From contig CAVUZA010000002.1 of assembly GCA_963745915.1 (NCBI GenBank), positions 682,001 to 746,000 on the forward strand: 64,000 nucleotides of DNA, in the 5' to 3' direction. Numbering within the stretch: the stretch's first letter is position 1; every line of letters begins with the position of its first letter. Below are positions 15,908 through 24,660 of this stretch, piece after piece. Position numbers and translations under genes: made by a program. Origin of the DNA: VRUE01 sp963745915 (GTDB lineage Bacteria; Actinomycetota; Thermoleophilia; Solirubrobacterales; 70-9). The notes beneath the pieces are model-generated. The model saw only the letters and a list, made by a program, of their open reading frames with translations. It did not search any database and had not been told where the DNA came from.

Positions 15908-17713
15908 CTAGCCACCGCTGACCTCCTCAGCATCGAACTCGTTCTTGATCCGCTCCACCAGCGCCTCGTGATCGACCTCCTCGGGCGCCGCCGGCGCCCC
16001 CCCGGCCGGCTCCTCGCCGTCGAGCAGCACGTAGTTGGGCCGCAGCGACTCGCCGAGGACCGCCTCGAGCGCCTCGACCATCAGCTCCCGCTTGTCGGGC
16101 GCCTCGGCCTTCTTCTTGTTGAAGGTGAGGTCCCCGGGGAAGCCGATCGTCAACCCGCCGTCGTCGAACCCCACCGGCCGCGCCCCGTCGAAGGTCGCCG
16201 CCAGCGCCGGACTCGTCTCCCGCAGCTTGTCCAGCACCGCCGGCCAAACCCGCTGAATCTTCTCCAGGCTCATGTCGTTCCCGCCCGCGGGTCCTGTCGC
16301 CGCAGGGGACCCCCCACCCCCTCCGGTAGCTGAAGCTTCCTCGGGGGTGGGCCCCCCTACGGCGCCACCCGCGGGAGGATCGTCTGAGGCTGACGCTGCG
16401 GGCTCTGGCGAAGCTTTCGAGCTTTGAGCTGAAGGCGCATCTGCCGGGGGGTGGCGCGGATCTGGGGGACCACCCCGAGGAGGCGGCGCAGCCGCCCCCG
16501 CAGCGGGTGGTGGCACCAGATCCGTGACAGGACCCGCCGGCCCACTCGCCTTCGTCCCTCCCTGCTCGAGCTTCTCGATCCGCCTGAGCAACCCTTCGGT
16601 GCTCGGGTCCAAGTCGGGCCGCGCCGCCTTGAGCAGCGCGATCTCCACCGCCATGCGCGCGTCGTCCCCCTCGCGCACCGCGGTCAGGGCCGCGGCCAGC
16701 TCGTCGATCGTGCGCACCAGGTTGGCGCTGCCGATCGCGCTCGCCTGGGCGGCGAGGCGGTCGGCGTCGGTCGCCGTCACCACGAAGGTGTTGGGAACCT
16801 CGCCGACGGTCTGGGTGACCAGCAGGTGGCGCAGGTGGGCGAGCAGGTCGCGTGCGAACTGCGAGGGGTCGCGGCCCGAGCGGGCCATCCTCTCGACCCC
16901 GAGCAGGACGGCGCGCGGGTCCTCGGCGACGACCGCGTCGACCGCCTCGAAGAGCAGCTCGGCGTCGGCCGCGCCGAGCAGCTCGAGCACGGCGTCGAGC
17001 TCGACCCGCTCGCCGCCGAAGGAGACCAGCTGGTCGAGCGTGCCGAGCGCGTCGCGGAAGCTGCCCGAGGCCGAGCGGGCGATCATCGCCACCGCCGCGT
17101 CCTCGGCCTCGATCCCCTCCGCCGCGGCGACCCGCTGCAGCACCTCGGAGATCTGCTCCAGCGAGGGACGCTGGAAGTCGAAGCGCTGGCAGCGGTCGGC
17201 GATCGTCGCCATCACCTTGTGCGACTCGGTGGTGGCGAGGACGAAGACCGTGTTCGGCGGCGGCTCCTCGAGGGTCTTGAGGAAGGCGTTCCAGGCCTCC
17301 TTGGTCAGCATGTGCGCCTCGTCGAGGATGTAGACCTTCCAGCGGCCGCCGGTCGGCGCGTAGGCGACCCGCTCGCGCAGGTCGCGGACGTCGTCGACCG
17401 AGCGGTTGGAGGCGGCGTCCATCTCGATCACGTCGATCGAGCTGCCGGCGGCGATCGTCAGGCACGACTCGCACTCGCCGCAGGGGGTGACGGTCGGCCC
17501 GCCGCGCTCGCAGTTGAGCGAGCGGGCGAGGATCTTCGCCATCGAGGTCTTGCCGGTCCCGCGCGAGCCGACGAAGAGGTAGGCGTGGTGGACCTTGCCC
17601 TGCTCGACCGCGTTGCGCAGGGTGCGGACCACGTGCTGCTGACCGACCACCTCGTCGAAGGAGCCGGGGCGGTGACGGCGGTAAAGGGAGGTCGAGTCGC
17701 TCGCGGGCGGCAC
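15908..17713 (-). CDS. dnaX: DNA polymerase III subunits gamma/tau
   Basis: About 601 residues from GTG 17713 (VPPASDSTSLYRRHRPGSFDEVVGQ); ATG 17758 is an alternative that adds 15 residues. Clamp-loader AAA+ features: Walker A FVGSRGTGKTSMAKILA, zinc-binding CERGGPTVTPCGECESC, DEAH-type ILDEAHML, sensor 1 LATTE and the RCQRFDFQRP segment. Domain III is followed by a Pro/Gly/Ala-rich linker (about residues 400-490) and a tau C-terminal domain that includes SLEKIQRVWPAVLDKLRE. It loads the sliding clamp and couples the polymerases. TACACT lies 7 nt before the GTG, which would suit a leaderless transcript. Divergent from the membrane gene at 17772. Confidence 0.95.
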   Translation of the reverse strand: MPPASDSTSLYRRHRPGSFDEVVGQQHVVRTLRNAVEQGKVHHAYLFVGSRGTGKTSMAKILARSLNCERGGPTVTPCGECESCLTIAAGSSIDVIEMDAASNRSVDDVRDLRERVAYAPTGGRWKVYILDEAHMLTKEAWNAFLKTLEEPPPNTVFVLATTESHKVMATIADRCQRFDFQRPSLEQISEVLQRVAAAEGIEAEDAAVAMIARSASGSFRDALGTLDQLVSFGGERVELDAVLELLGAADAELLFEAVDAVVAEDPRAVLLGVERMARSGRDPSQFARDLLAHLRHLLVTQTVGEVPNTFVVTATDADRLAAQASAIGSANLVRTIDELAAALTAVREGDDARMAVEIALLKAARPDLDPSTEGLLRRIEKLEQGGTKASGPAGPVTDLVPPPAAGAAAPPPRGGPPDPRHPPADAPSAQSSKASPEPAASASDDPPAGGAVGGPTPEEASATGGGGGSPAATGPAGGNDMSLEKIQRVWPAVLDKLRETSPALAATFDGARPVGFDDGGLTIGFPGDLTFNKKKAEAPDKRELMVEALEAVLGESLRPNYVLLDGEEPAGGAPAAPEEVDHEALVERIKNEFDAEEVSGG

Positions 17714-17771
17714 TGCGGCCAGTGTATCTGCGACGCCGACCCGTCCCGGCGGGGCCATATACCTTGGCCCG

Positions 17772-19187
17772 GTGCCGCGCCAGTGGATCACTCCCCTCGC
17801 CTGGGTGGCGGGCGTCTGCGCCGCGCTGCTGGCGCTGTTCCCGCTCGGCTTCCCCAACTACGACACGATCTACGCCCTGCTCTGGGGCCGGGAAATCGCC
17901 CACGGCATGAGCCCCGACCTGGGCGCGCCGCTGGCCCCCACCCCGCACCCGCTGGCCGAGCTGCTCGGCGCCGCGGCGGCGCCGCTCGGCGGCGGCGCGG
18001 TCGACCTGACCATGGTCCTCGCCTACCTCTCGCTGGGCCTGGTCGGCTACCTCGTCTACCGGCTCGGGGCGCTCTGGTTCGACCGCCCGGTGGGTGCGGT
18101 CGCGGCGCTGATCGTCCTCACCCGCGCCCCCTTCCTCTCCAACGGCCTGCGCGCCTACGTCGACCTCCCCTACATCGCCCTCTGCCTCGGCGCCCTGGTG
18201 CTGGAGACGAGGCGCCCGCGCGCCGGCTGGCCGGTGCTCGCCCTGCTCGCCCTCGCCGGCCTGCTGCGCCCCGAGGCCTGGCTGTTCTCGCTCGCCTACC
18301 TCGCCTACCTGCTGTGGCCCGAGCGCGGCGAGCTGCTCGCCCGCCGCAACCTGGCGCTGGCGGCGCTGGCCCTGGCCGGCCCGCTGCTCTGGGCGTTGTT
18401 CGACTGGGTCACCGCCGGCAGCCCGATCCACTCCTTCACCGGCACCCGCGAGACGGTCGACGAGCTGGCCCGGCAGACCGGCCCGGTCGACCTCGTCCTC
18501 TACGGGCCGCGCCGCCTCGGCGAGGTGCTGCAGTGGCCGGGGATGGTCGGGGCGCTGGGCGGCGTCGCCCTCGGCCTCGCCCTGCTGCGGCGCCGGGCGC
18601 GGGTCGGGGTCGCGGCGGCGGCGCTCGCCCTCGCCGCCTTCGCCGTGCTCGCCAGCGCCGGGCTGGCGATCATCCCCCGCTACACGATGCTGGCCGGCGC
18701 CCTGCTGGCGATCTTCGCCGCCCTGGCGCTGCTCGGCTGGCGCCTGCTCGAGCCGGGTCATCCCTGGCGCCGCGCCTGGCAGGCCTTCGCCGCCTTCGTC
18801 CTGCTGATGTTCGCGGTCTGGGGACCGAACCAGTACGACCTCCTGCACCGGGTCGACCTCGACCTGACCAACCAGGGAGAGGTCGAGGAGGATCTCAACG
18901 ACATCGCCGAATACGAAGAGTTCGGACGGCCCTGCCTGCCGATCTGGGTCCCAAATCACCGCGCCGTCCCCCGCCTCGCCTGGGACCTCGATCTTCGTCC
19001 CTCGCAGATCGTCAGCATCAGCGGCCGGCGCCCGCGCCGCGGCTACTACCTGCAACCCGCCAGCCCCTTCGTCGTCCACAACTTCGTCCTCGACCCCGGC
19101 GACCCGACCCGCCTCGACCTCCAGCCACCCCCGGGCTTCCGCCGCGTCGCCGCCAACGACTCCTGGATCCTCTACCACCGCTGCTGA
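17772..19187 (+). CDS. Membrane glycosyltransferase-like protein (GT-C/PMT superfamily)
   Basis: A 471-residue GTG-started protein with a first TM (ITPLAWVAGVCAALLALFPL), the loop FPNYDTIYALLWGREIAHGMSPDLGAPLAPTPHPLAELL (acidic-loop type of GT-C enzymes), and about ten further TM segments, for example LAYLSLGLVGYLVYRLGALWF and LALLALAGLLRPEAWLFSLAYLAYLLW. A soluble C-terminal part of about 100 residues follows (DIAEYEEFGRPCLPIWVPNHRAVPRLAW). RPEAW and the acidic loop suggest a polyprenyl-phosphate-sugar-dependent transferase. It is transcribed away from dnaX and ends at a family C palindrome. Confidence 0.75.
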   Translation: MPRQWITPLAWVAGVCAALLALFPLGFPNYDTIYALLWGREIAHGMSPDLGAPLAPTPHPLAELLGAAAAPLGGGAVDLTMVLAYLSLGLVGYLVYRLGALWFDRPVGAVAALIVLTRAPFLSNGLRAYVDLPYIALCLGALVLETRRPRAGWPVLALLALAGLLRPEAWLFSLAYLAYLLWPERGELLARRNLALAALALAGPLLWALFDWVTAGSPIHSFTGTRETVDELARQTGPVDLVLYGPRRLGEVLQWPGMVGALGGVALGLALLRRRARVGVAAAALALAAFAVLASAGLAIIPRYTMLAGALLAIFAALALLGWRLLEPGHPWRRAWQAFAAFVLLMFAVWGPNQYDLLHRVDLDLTNQGEVEEDLNDIAEYEEFGRPCLPIWVPNHRAVPRLAWDLDLRPSQIVSISGRRPRRGYYLQPASPFVVHNFVLDPGDPTRLDLQPPPGFRRVAANDSWILYHRC

Positions 19188-19196
19188 CCCCCGCGT

Positions 19197-19253
19197 CCCC
19201 GCCGACGGGCCTAAAACCGACGCATAGCGACGGAAATCGGCCCGTCGGCGGGG
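19197..19253. repeat. Long palindrome, family C (GCCGACGGGCC stem)
   Basis: CCCCGCCGACGGGCC (19197-19211) pairs perfectly with GGCCCGTCGGCGGGG (19239-19253), a 15-bp stem. The loop holds CGACGCATAGCGACGGAAATC. This loop plus right arm recurs with one mismatch at 53669-53702, and the stem recurs at 32649-32697 and 42588-42636. Confidence 0.88.
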
Positions 19254-19273
19254 GGGCGGGGTAGGGTGGCGGG

Positions 19274-20239
19274 GTGTTCAGCGGTGGGTTCAGGCGATCG
19301 GGGCTGTTCGGGCTGGTCGGGGTTTTCGTCGTCGCCGGGGTCGTCGCCGCGATCGCGCTCACCAGCGGCGAAGGGCAGAGCAACCCGAAGACGACCTACG
19401 CGCTGATCTTCGGCGTGCTCGCGGTCTTCTTCGTCGTCCTCTTCGCCCTGCAGCGCTCCGACATGGAGCGGGCCGCGGGCAGGAGCGTGCGCGGCACCGA
19501 GCGCGCCGTCGCCGAGGGCGGCCGGGCGATCGAGAACCCGGCGACGATGGCGGAGCCCGAGCTCTGGGCGGCGCTCGCCGTGCGCCCGATCGACGGGGAG
19601 GCGATCCGCGCCCGCCGCACGATGTGGGACTCGGGCCGGCGCAGCATGCGCCTGGGGATGGTCGTGACCCTGCTGATCTTCCTCACCGTGCCCTCGATCT
19701 ACCTGCTCGAAAGCTTCGTGCCGCTGCTGATCGGCGGGCCGCTGATCGTGCTGGCGGCGCTCTACGGCAGCGTGCGGGCGCTCGCCCCCGGCGGCGAGCT
19801 GGACGAGGGCTACGCCAAGGTCGGCGCGGCGATGGCGCCGCTCGGCTTCGAGGTGACCGAGCGGCCCCAGGTCAGCATCGAGATGCGCGAGCCGGTGACC
19901 CCGCGCATGGGGCCGAAGATCCGCGGCGCGCTCGTGCTCGGCGGCGAGCGCCACGGCCGGCCGGTCTCGGTGCGCCTGGGGGACGGGACGAGCGAGGTGA
20001 CGGTGCGGGCCGCGTCCCCCGAGTTCGAGGCGAAGGCGCGCGACGGCAAGGTGCGCCCGCCCAAGGACGCCCCGGCGGCGATCGCCGAGGCGCTGCGCTC
20101 GGTCCCCAGCTCGACCCGCTGGAAGAAAGTCAGGGCCGAGGGCGGCCCGGAGGGGATCGTCGTCACCCGCAAGGGCGGCGAACAGGCCGACTGGCTCTGC
20201 GACCTCTGGCTCGCCGAGCGCCTGGCTGAGGCTGCCTGA
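19274..20239 (+). CDS. Membrane protein of unknown function
   Basis: A 321-residue GTG-started protein, not recognised. Two N-terminal TM helices (LFGLVGVFVVAGVVAAIAL and YALIFGVLAVFFVVLFAL), a cytoplasmic helical stretch (RGTERAVAEGGRAIENPATM), then a second hydrophobic pair (LGMVVTLLIFLTVPSIYLL and FVPLLIGGPLIVLAALYG), and a soluble C-terminal domain of about 130 residues with alternating strands (VSVRLGDGTSEVTVRAASPEFEAK, GGPEGIVVTRKGGEQADWLCDLWLAERL). The AIENPATMAEPELWAALAV segment resembles linkers of other actinobacterial membrane proteins. It follows a palindrome and has no obvious operon partner. Confidence 0.75.
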   Translation: MFSGGFRRSGLFGLVGVFVVAGVVAAIALTSGEGQSNPKTTYALIFGVLAVFFVVLFALQRSDMERAAGRSVRGTERAVAEGGRAIENPATMAEPELWAALAVRPIDGEAIRARRTMWDSGRRSMRLGMVVTLLIFLTVPSIYLLESFVPLLIGGPLIVLAALYGSVRALAPGGELDEGYAKVGAAMAPLGFEVTERPQVSIEMREPVTPRMGPKIRGALVLGGERHGRPVSVRLGDGTSEVTVRAASPEFEAKARDGKVRPPKDAPAAIAEALRSVPSSTRWKKVRAEGGPEGIVVTRKGGEQADWLCDLWLAERLAEAA

Positions 20240-20312
20240 CCGGCGCAGGCCGGCGTCGCCTGACCGCCTCGGTCGTCATCTCAACCGCCATGCGAATGAA
20301 ATGGCGACCGCG

Positions 20313-21095
20313 CTATCCGGTGCGCTCGACCCGCTCGACCGCGGCGTGTGTCTCGGCGGCGAGGTCCGGGTCGCCGAGCTCAACCCCGGGCGGCAGCTCG
20401 ACGTGCAGCTCGCTGGAGGGGTCGAGGCGGGCGCGGAGCCCGTTCGCGCGCGAGCCGAGCACGTGGCCGCCGCGGCTGCGGGCGGCGTCGACGAAGTGCA
20501 GGTGGTAGCCGCTGACCTCGATCCCCTCGGCGTAGGAGGGGAAGCGGAAGCCGAGCATCGTGCCCTCGACCTCGCGCAGCTCGAAGACGTGCTGCTCGGC
20601 GACGACCTCGGTCAGCGGCCGGTAGGGCGGCTGCTGGCGCGGCACCGAGCGGGCGCGGACGAGGTCGAAGCGGCCGTCGAGGCGGATCGCGCAGGACGCG
20701 GCGCCGGACGGGATCAGCCGGTCGAGCCGGGCGAGCAGCCCGTCGTGGTCGAGCGGCCCCTCGAGCCGCGCCTCGATCGTCGGCTCGAAGTTGGCGACGA
20801 CGGCGAACGGGGTGCGCCGGCCGGCGTCGACCTCGCTCACCCGGCCCTCGACGTCGGCGCGGAAGAAGCGCCCGTCGAGGGCGATCATCTCGCCGTCGAG
20901 CCCGTTCAGCGTCCCCAGCCCGAGGTCGCCGTGCTCGGCCAGCTCGGCGAAGCTCAGGTCGCCCTCGTAGGCGCCGTGCAGCAGCGCCCCGATCGTCGAG
21001 GCCTGGAAGAGCACGTGCGGCTCGCGCTCGGCGTGCAGCTCCGACTCGCGCAGCGCCTCGACGTGCAGCGACCTGATCCAGCGCTCGTCCAGCAC
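20313..21095 (-). CDS. budA: Alpha-acetolactate decarboxylase
   Basis: A 260-residue enzyme converting acetolactate to acetoin (EC 4.1.1.5). Family signatures: FQASTIGALLHGAYEGDLSFAELAEHGDLGLGTLNGLDGEM (substrate pocket, starting near residue 30), FVVAN-type FAVVANFEP, and the zinc-binding VSGYHLHFVDAARSRGGHVL, where three His residues are placed as in characterised enzymes. Length is normal. It is a single gene convergent with the preceding membrane gene and divergent from the channel gene; no acetolactate synthase lies nearby, so it may draw on branched-chain amino-acid synthesis. The alternative symbol is alsD. Confidence 0.93.
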   Translation of the reverse strand: MLDERWIRSLHVEALRESELHAEREPHVLFQASTIGALLHGAYEGDLSFAELAEHGDLGLGTLNGLDGEMIALDGRFFRADVEGRVSEVDAGRRTPFAVVANFEPTIEARLEGPLDHDGLLARLDRLIPSGAASCAIRLDGRFDLVRARSVPRQQPPYRPLTEVVAEQHVFELREVEGTMLGFRFPSYAEGIEVSGYHLHFVDAARSRGGHVLGSRANGLRARLDPSSELHVELPPGVELGDPDLAAETHAAVERVERTG

Positions 21096-21166
21096 GCCGC
21101 CATCCTCCCAGCCTGCCGAACCTGAGCTCGATGGGGCCCATTGGACGCATAGACTCAGCCACGCCG

Positions 21167-22601
21167 ATGTGGGGACGGGTTACCGAATCGACGGTGGGCC
21201 GGGTCGCGCTCCTGGTCGGCGCCGTGGCAGTCGTCCTGCTCGGCAGCGCCGCGCTCGCCCACTTCGCCTTCGACGAGTTCGCCGACTACGGCAGCGCCCT
21301 CTGGTCGGCCACCTTGCATCTGCTCGACCCCTCGACCCTGCAGGACGACGAGGGGGCGGCGCAGAGGGCGATCGGCATCTTCCAGGTCGTCACCGGGCTC
21401 GTCCTCCTCGTCGGCCTGCTCTTCACCTTCGTCGCCGAGGTGATGGGGCGATCGCTGGCGCAGCTCGGACAGTCCGACCGGCCGGTCCATGCCCGCGACC
21501 ACCTGCTCGTCGTCGGCGGCACCGACCTGATCGGGGTCGTTGCCCGGGTGGTGGCGGCCGAGCGCGACGCGGCCGGAGTCGAACGCCTGGTGGTGCTGGC
21601 GCCTGAGTCGGCGCGTGAGTCCCGCGAGCAGATCCGCGAGCAGCTCAACGAGGCGGCGGACGGCCTGCGGGTCGAGCTGCTCTTCGGCGACACCGCCGGC
21701 GACTCCGGCTTCGAGTTGGGGGCCGCGGCTCGAGCCAGAGCGGTCCTGCTGATGCCGGCGAGCAGCGGCCAGGTCCCGGCCGAGATGGCCGACGTCGAGG
21801 TGACCCAGAGCGGCCTCGCTCTGCTCGACCACCTGCGCCGGCGCGAGGCGGACCCGCAGGTGCGGCTGCTCTTCCGCCGCGGTCGCAACGTCGACGCCTC
21901 CTGGGACCTCTTCCCCGCAGGCTGGGACGCGATCGTCGGCGATCGCACTGTCTCGGCCGTGCTGCGCCTGGCGATCACCCATCCCGAGGCGCTGGAGAAG
22001 CTGCCGGGGTGGCTCGCCGAACGCGGCCGGATCGGCGAGTTCGCCAGGCTGACGGGGGGCGCCTGGGAGGCGGCCGAGCGCGAGTCGCGACCGCTGCGGC
22101 TGACGATCGCCGGCTGCGGGATCAACGCCTCGGCTCTGATGGAGGACCTCGCTCAGGCCGGGGCCGAGCGTTTCGCGGTGACGATGATCGCCGCCCGCGA
22201 AGCCTTCGAGCGCTACCTCGGCAGCGAAGAGCCGTCGGGCGTCTCGGTCGACCTCCGCGAGGCCCGGCCCGACGATCCGGAGCAGATGCAGCTGCTGCTC
22301 GAGGAGTCGCGGCCGGACCTGATCCTCGTCACGCCCAGCCCCCTGACCTGGGACCTGCGCGCCGCCGACGCCGGCGCGACGCTCACCGTGATGCGCGTCC
22401 TGCGCGCTCTCGGCGAGCGGACGCCGGTGCTCGCCGAGCTCTTCCTCCCCGAGACCGCCAGCCGGCTCCCCGACGACCCCCGCCTGCTGGCGATCTCGAC
22501 CCTGCGCTCGGTCGCCACCGCGATCGCCCTCAGCCTCTTCGACCCCGGGCGCGCCGCGGAGCTGGAGCGCCAGCTCGGCGGCCAAGGAAGGCGATCGTTG
22601 A
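21167..22601 (+). CDS. CASTOR/POLLUX-related putative ion channel
   Basis: A protein of about 477 residues with two N-terminal TM segments (VALLVGAVAVVLLGSAALAHF and AIGIFQVVTGLVLLVGLLFTFVAEVMG) flanking a pore-like SALWSATLHLLDPSTLQDDEG. This is the arrangement of actinobacterial CASTOR/POLLUX-like channels. Two Rossmann-type regulatory domains follow: HLLVVGGTDLIGVVARVVAAER and PLRLTIAGCGINASALMEDLA. As read here the frame does not stop before the next gene but runs on to 23071. Removing one base near 22580 would end it at the TGA at 22599-22601, leaving exactly 478 codons, so I place the end there. Start ATG 21167; an in-frame ATG at 21131 is possible. Confidence 0.72.
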
Positions 22602-22611
22602 CAATCCACCG

Positions 22612-23502
22612 ATGGCGGCGATCTCCCTGCGCGGCGCGGTCAAGCGCTTCGACTCGATCACGGCGGTCGACGGGCTCGACCTCGAGGTGCCCGAGGGCAT
22701 CTGCCTCGGCCTGCTCGGGCCCAACGGCGCCGGCAAGTCGACGACGATGCGGCTGCTCACCGGGCAGGCGATCGCCGACGCCGGCGAGCTGCGCGTGCTC
22801 GGCCACGAGCTGCCCGGCGACGCCAAGGCGGCGCGGGCCGAGATGGGCGTGGTGCCGCAGCTCGACAACCTCGACGTCGACGTCACGGTCGAAGACAACC
22901 TGGCGATCTTCGCCCGCCTCTACCGGGTGCCCGACGTCGGCGCCGCGGTCGACCGGGCGCTCGACCTCGCCCGGCTGCGTGCCCGCCGCCGCGACGCGGT
23001 CGACCAGCTCTCCGGCGGCATGCGGCGGCGGTTGCTGCTCGCCCGCGGCCTCGTCCACGAACCGAAGCTGATCCTGCTCGACGAGCCGACCGTCGGCCTC
23101 GACCCGCAGATCCGCACCGAGCTGTGGACGCTGATCGACAACCTGCGCAGCCGCGGCACGACGATCCTGATGTCGACCCACTACATCGAGGAGGCCGAGC
23201 GGCTGGCCGACGAGGTGGCGCTGATGGACAAGGGCCGGGTGATCGCGCGGGCGACGCCGGCCGAGCTGATCGCCGCCCACGCCGGCACCCACACGGCCGA
23301 GGTCTACGGGCCGCCGGAGCGGCTGACCGAGGTGCGGGCGAGCGCCGAGAGCCAGGGGCTGGCGGTGCGCCCGGCCGGGCCGGCGATCGCGATCGTCGGC
23401 GCCGAGCGCGCCGCCGACGGCGGCGTGCCCGAGGACGCCGTCGTCCGCGCCGCCTCGCTCGAGGACGTCTTCGTCATGCTCACCGGGGTGGAGATCGAGT
23501 GA
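22612..23502 (+). CDS. ABC exporter ATP-binding protein (DrrA/NodI type)
   Basis: A 296-residue ATPase: Walker A LLGPNGAGKSTT (about residues 34-45), Q-loop MGVVPQLDNLDVDVTVEDNL, signature QLSGGMRRRLLLAR, Walker B ILLDEPTVGLDPQIR and the switch STHYIEE. The C-terminal domain of about 80 residues is typical of NodI/DrrA exporters. It overlaps the permease gene by 4 nt (GTGA). With the permease it forms a two-gene ABC-2 exporter; the substrate could be a drug, lipid or oligosaccharide. Confidence 0.93.
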   Translation: MAAISLRGAVKRFDSITAVDGLDLEVPEGICLGLLGPNGAGKSTTMRLLTGQAIADAGELRVLGHELPGDAKAARAEMGVVPQLDNLDVDVTVEDNLAIFARLYRVPDVGAAVDRALDLARLRARRRDAVDQLSGGMRRRLLLARGLVHEPKLILLDEPTVGLDPQIRTELWTLIDNLRSRGTTILMSTHYIEEAERLADEVALMDKGRVIARATPAELIAAHAGTHTAEVYGPPERLTEVRASAESQGLAVRPAGPAIAIVGAERAADGGVPEDAVVRAASLEDVFVMLTGVEIE

Positions 23503-24290
23503 GCGAGGGCGGCGGCAAGCGGCTGCGGCGGCTGGAACCGGCGGCGATCGGCGGCGTGATGAGCCGCGAGGTCGCCAACTTCCGCACCTACTGGAAGGGG
23601 ACGACCTTCTCCAGCGTGCTGGAACCGATCGTCTACCTGCTGGCCTTCGGGCTCGGCCTCTCGGCGACCCTGGTCGACGACGTCGGCGACGTGCCCTACG
23701 TGCAGTACGTGGGCACCGGGATGGTCGCCACCGCGGTGATCTTCTCCAGCGCGATGCCGGCGATGTTCGGCACCTTCGTCAAGCACCGCTTCCAGAACAC
23801 CTACGACGCGATCCTCGCCGCCCCGGTCGACGTCGAGGAGCTGGTCAGCGCCGAGATGCTCTGGATCGGCGCCCGGGCGAGCGTCTACGGCTGCGTGCCG
23901 CTGCTGGTGACGATCGCCTTCGGGCTCGACCCGGCCCCCGGGATGCTGCTGGTGCCGCTCTTCTGCTTCGTCACCGCGCTCGGCTTCGCCGGCTTCGGCG
24001 TGACGATGGCGGCGATCGTCGCCAAGATCGACCAGTTCAACTACGTCACGGCGCTCTGCGTGACGCCGCTCTTCCTCGTCTCCGGCGCCTTCTTCCCGAT
24101 CGAAGGGCTGCCCCAGGGGCTGCAGGTGCTCGCCCAGCTCAACCCCCTGCACCAGCTGGTCGAACTGGTCCGCGGCGGCGCCTTCGGCTTCGAGGCGATC
24201 GACCTGGTCCGCTTCGCCGCCCTGGTCGGCTTCGCCCTGGTCATGTGGCGCGTAGCGATCGGCCGCATGCGCCACCGCCTGATCGACTGA
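23499..24290 (+). CDS. ABC-2 type permease (NodJ-like)
   Basis: A 263-residue membrane protein from GTG 23499 (VSEGGGKRLRRLEPAAIGG). Six TM segments: VLEPIVYLLAFGLGLSATLV, GTGMVATAVIFSSAMPAMFG, YGCVPLLVTIAFGL, MLLVPLFCFVTALGFAGFGV, YVTALCVTPLFLVSGAFFPI and VRFAALVGFALVMWRVAI. SGAFFPIEGLP is the ABC-2 family signature. KHRFQNTYDAILAAPVDVEELV is the NodJ-like coupling region. It pairs with the overlapping upstream ATPase. Confidence 0.92.
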   Translation: MSEGGGKRLRRLEPAAIGGVMSREVANFRTYWKGTTFSSVLEPIVYLLAFGLGLSATLVDDVGDVPYVQYVGTGMVATAVIFSSAMPAMFGTFVKHRFQNTYDAILAAPVDVEELVSAEMLWIGARASVYGCVPLLVTIAFGLDPAPGMLLVPLFCFVTALGFAGFGVTMAAIVAKIDQFNYVTALCVTPLFLVSGAFFPIEGLPQGLQVLAQLNPLHQLVELVRGGAFGFEAIDLVRFAALVGFALVMWRVAIGRMRHRLID

Positions 24291-24409
24291 GCCGCGTCCG
24301 GCGCTGGCGCGGTCGCGGCCCCGCCGTTGCGGTCGCGAGCGAAGAAATGGACCGTGCGCCCCGCCTTCGAGACGAAGTCACCGGGCGTGTCCGTCGCGTT
24401 TGGCTCGAG

Positions 24410-24505
24410 CCGGGCTCTCCTGCGGCACCCGCGGCTTCCGCTTAAGGCTGCTTCCTTCCGGACCTGACCTGGTTCGCGTGCCCACGTCGCGCAGGACCCG
24501 GCCGT
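24410..24505 (-). ncRNA. ffs: Signal recognition particle RNA, small bacterial (4.5S) type
   Basis: The minus strand carries ACCAGGTCAGGTCCGGAAGG followed by AAGCAGCC (about 24444-24472), the near-invariant apical loop of bacterial SRP RNA. The flanks pair: TCCTGCG (about 24492-24498) with CGCAGGA (about 24418-24424), and GGGCACGCG with CGCGGGTGCC. The RNA scaffolds Ffh in co-translational membrane targeting. The ends are estimated from the closing helix and could be 10-20 nt longer on the 5' side. Confidence 0.88.
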
Positions 24506-24626
24506 CAACGCCGCCCGCGGCGCACTGACCCCGACGGCCAGCCCCTCGGAACGGGATTCGGCCCCGCTAGAGCGGATTGCGGGTTACAGGGCACCGCTGA
24601 TTCCCCGCCTAGCACGGTCCGTCCCG

Positions 24627-24653
24627 GATCCTACCGCTCTCACCCGTAGGATC
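24627..24653. promoter_or_regulatory. Inverted repeat before the antiporter gene
   Basis: GATCCTAC (24627-24634) and GTAGGATC (24646-24653) form an 8-bp repeat with an 11-nt spacer, ending 7 nt before the ATG at 24661. It could be an operator or a leader hairpin covering the ribosome-binding region. The rest of 24506-24626 holds the SRP RNA promoter region and shows nothing else clear. Confidence 0.4.
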
Positions 24654-24660
24654 GCCGGCG

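Noticed and set aside
15927..19178. Minus-strand frame of over 1000 codons spanning dnaX and its neighbour
   Set aside because: It crosses the divergent intergenic region and reads low-complexity sequence; dnaX and the membrane gene are explained by other frames.
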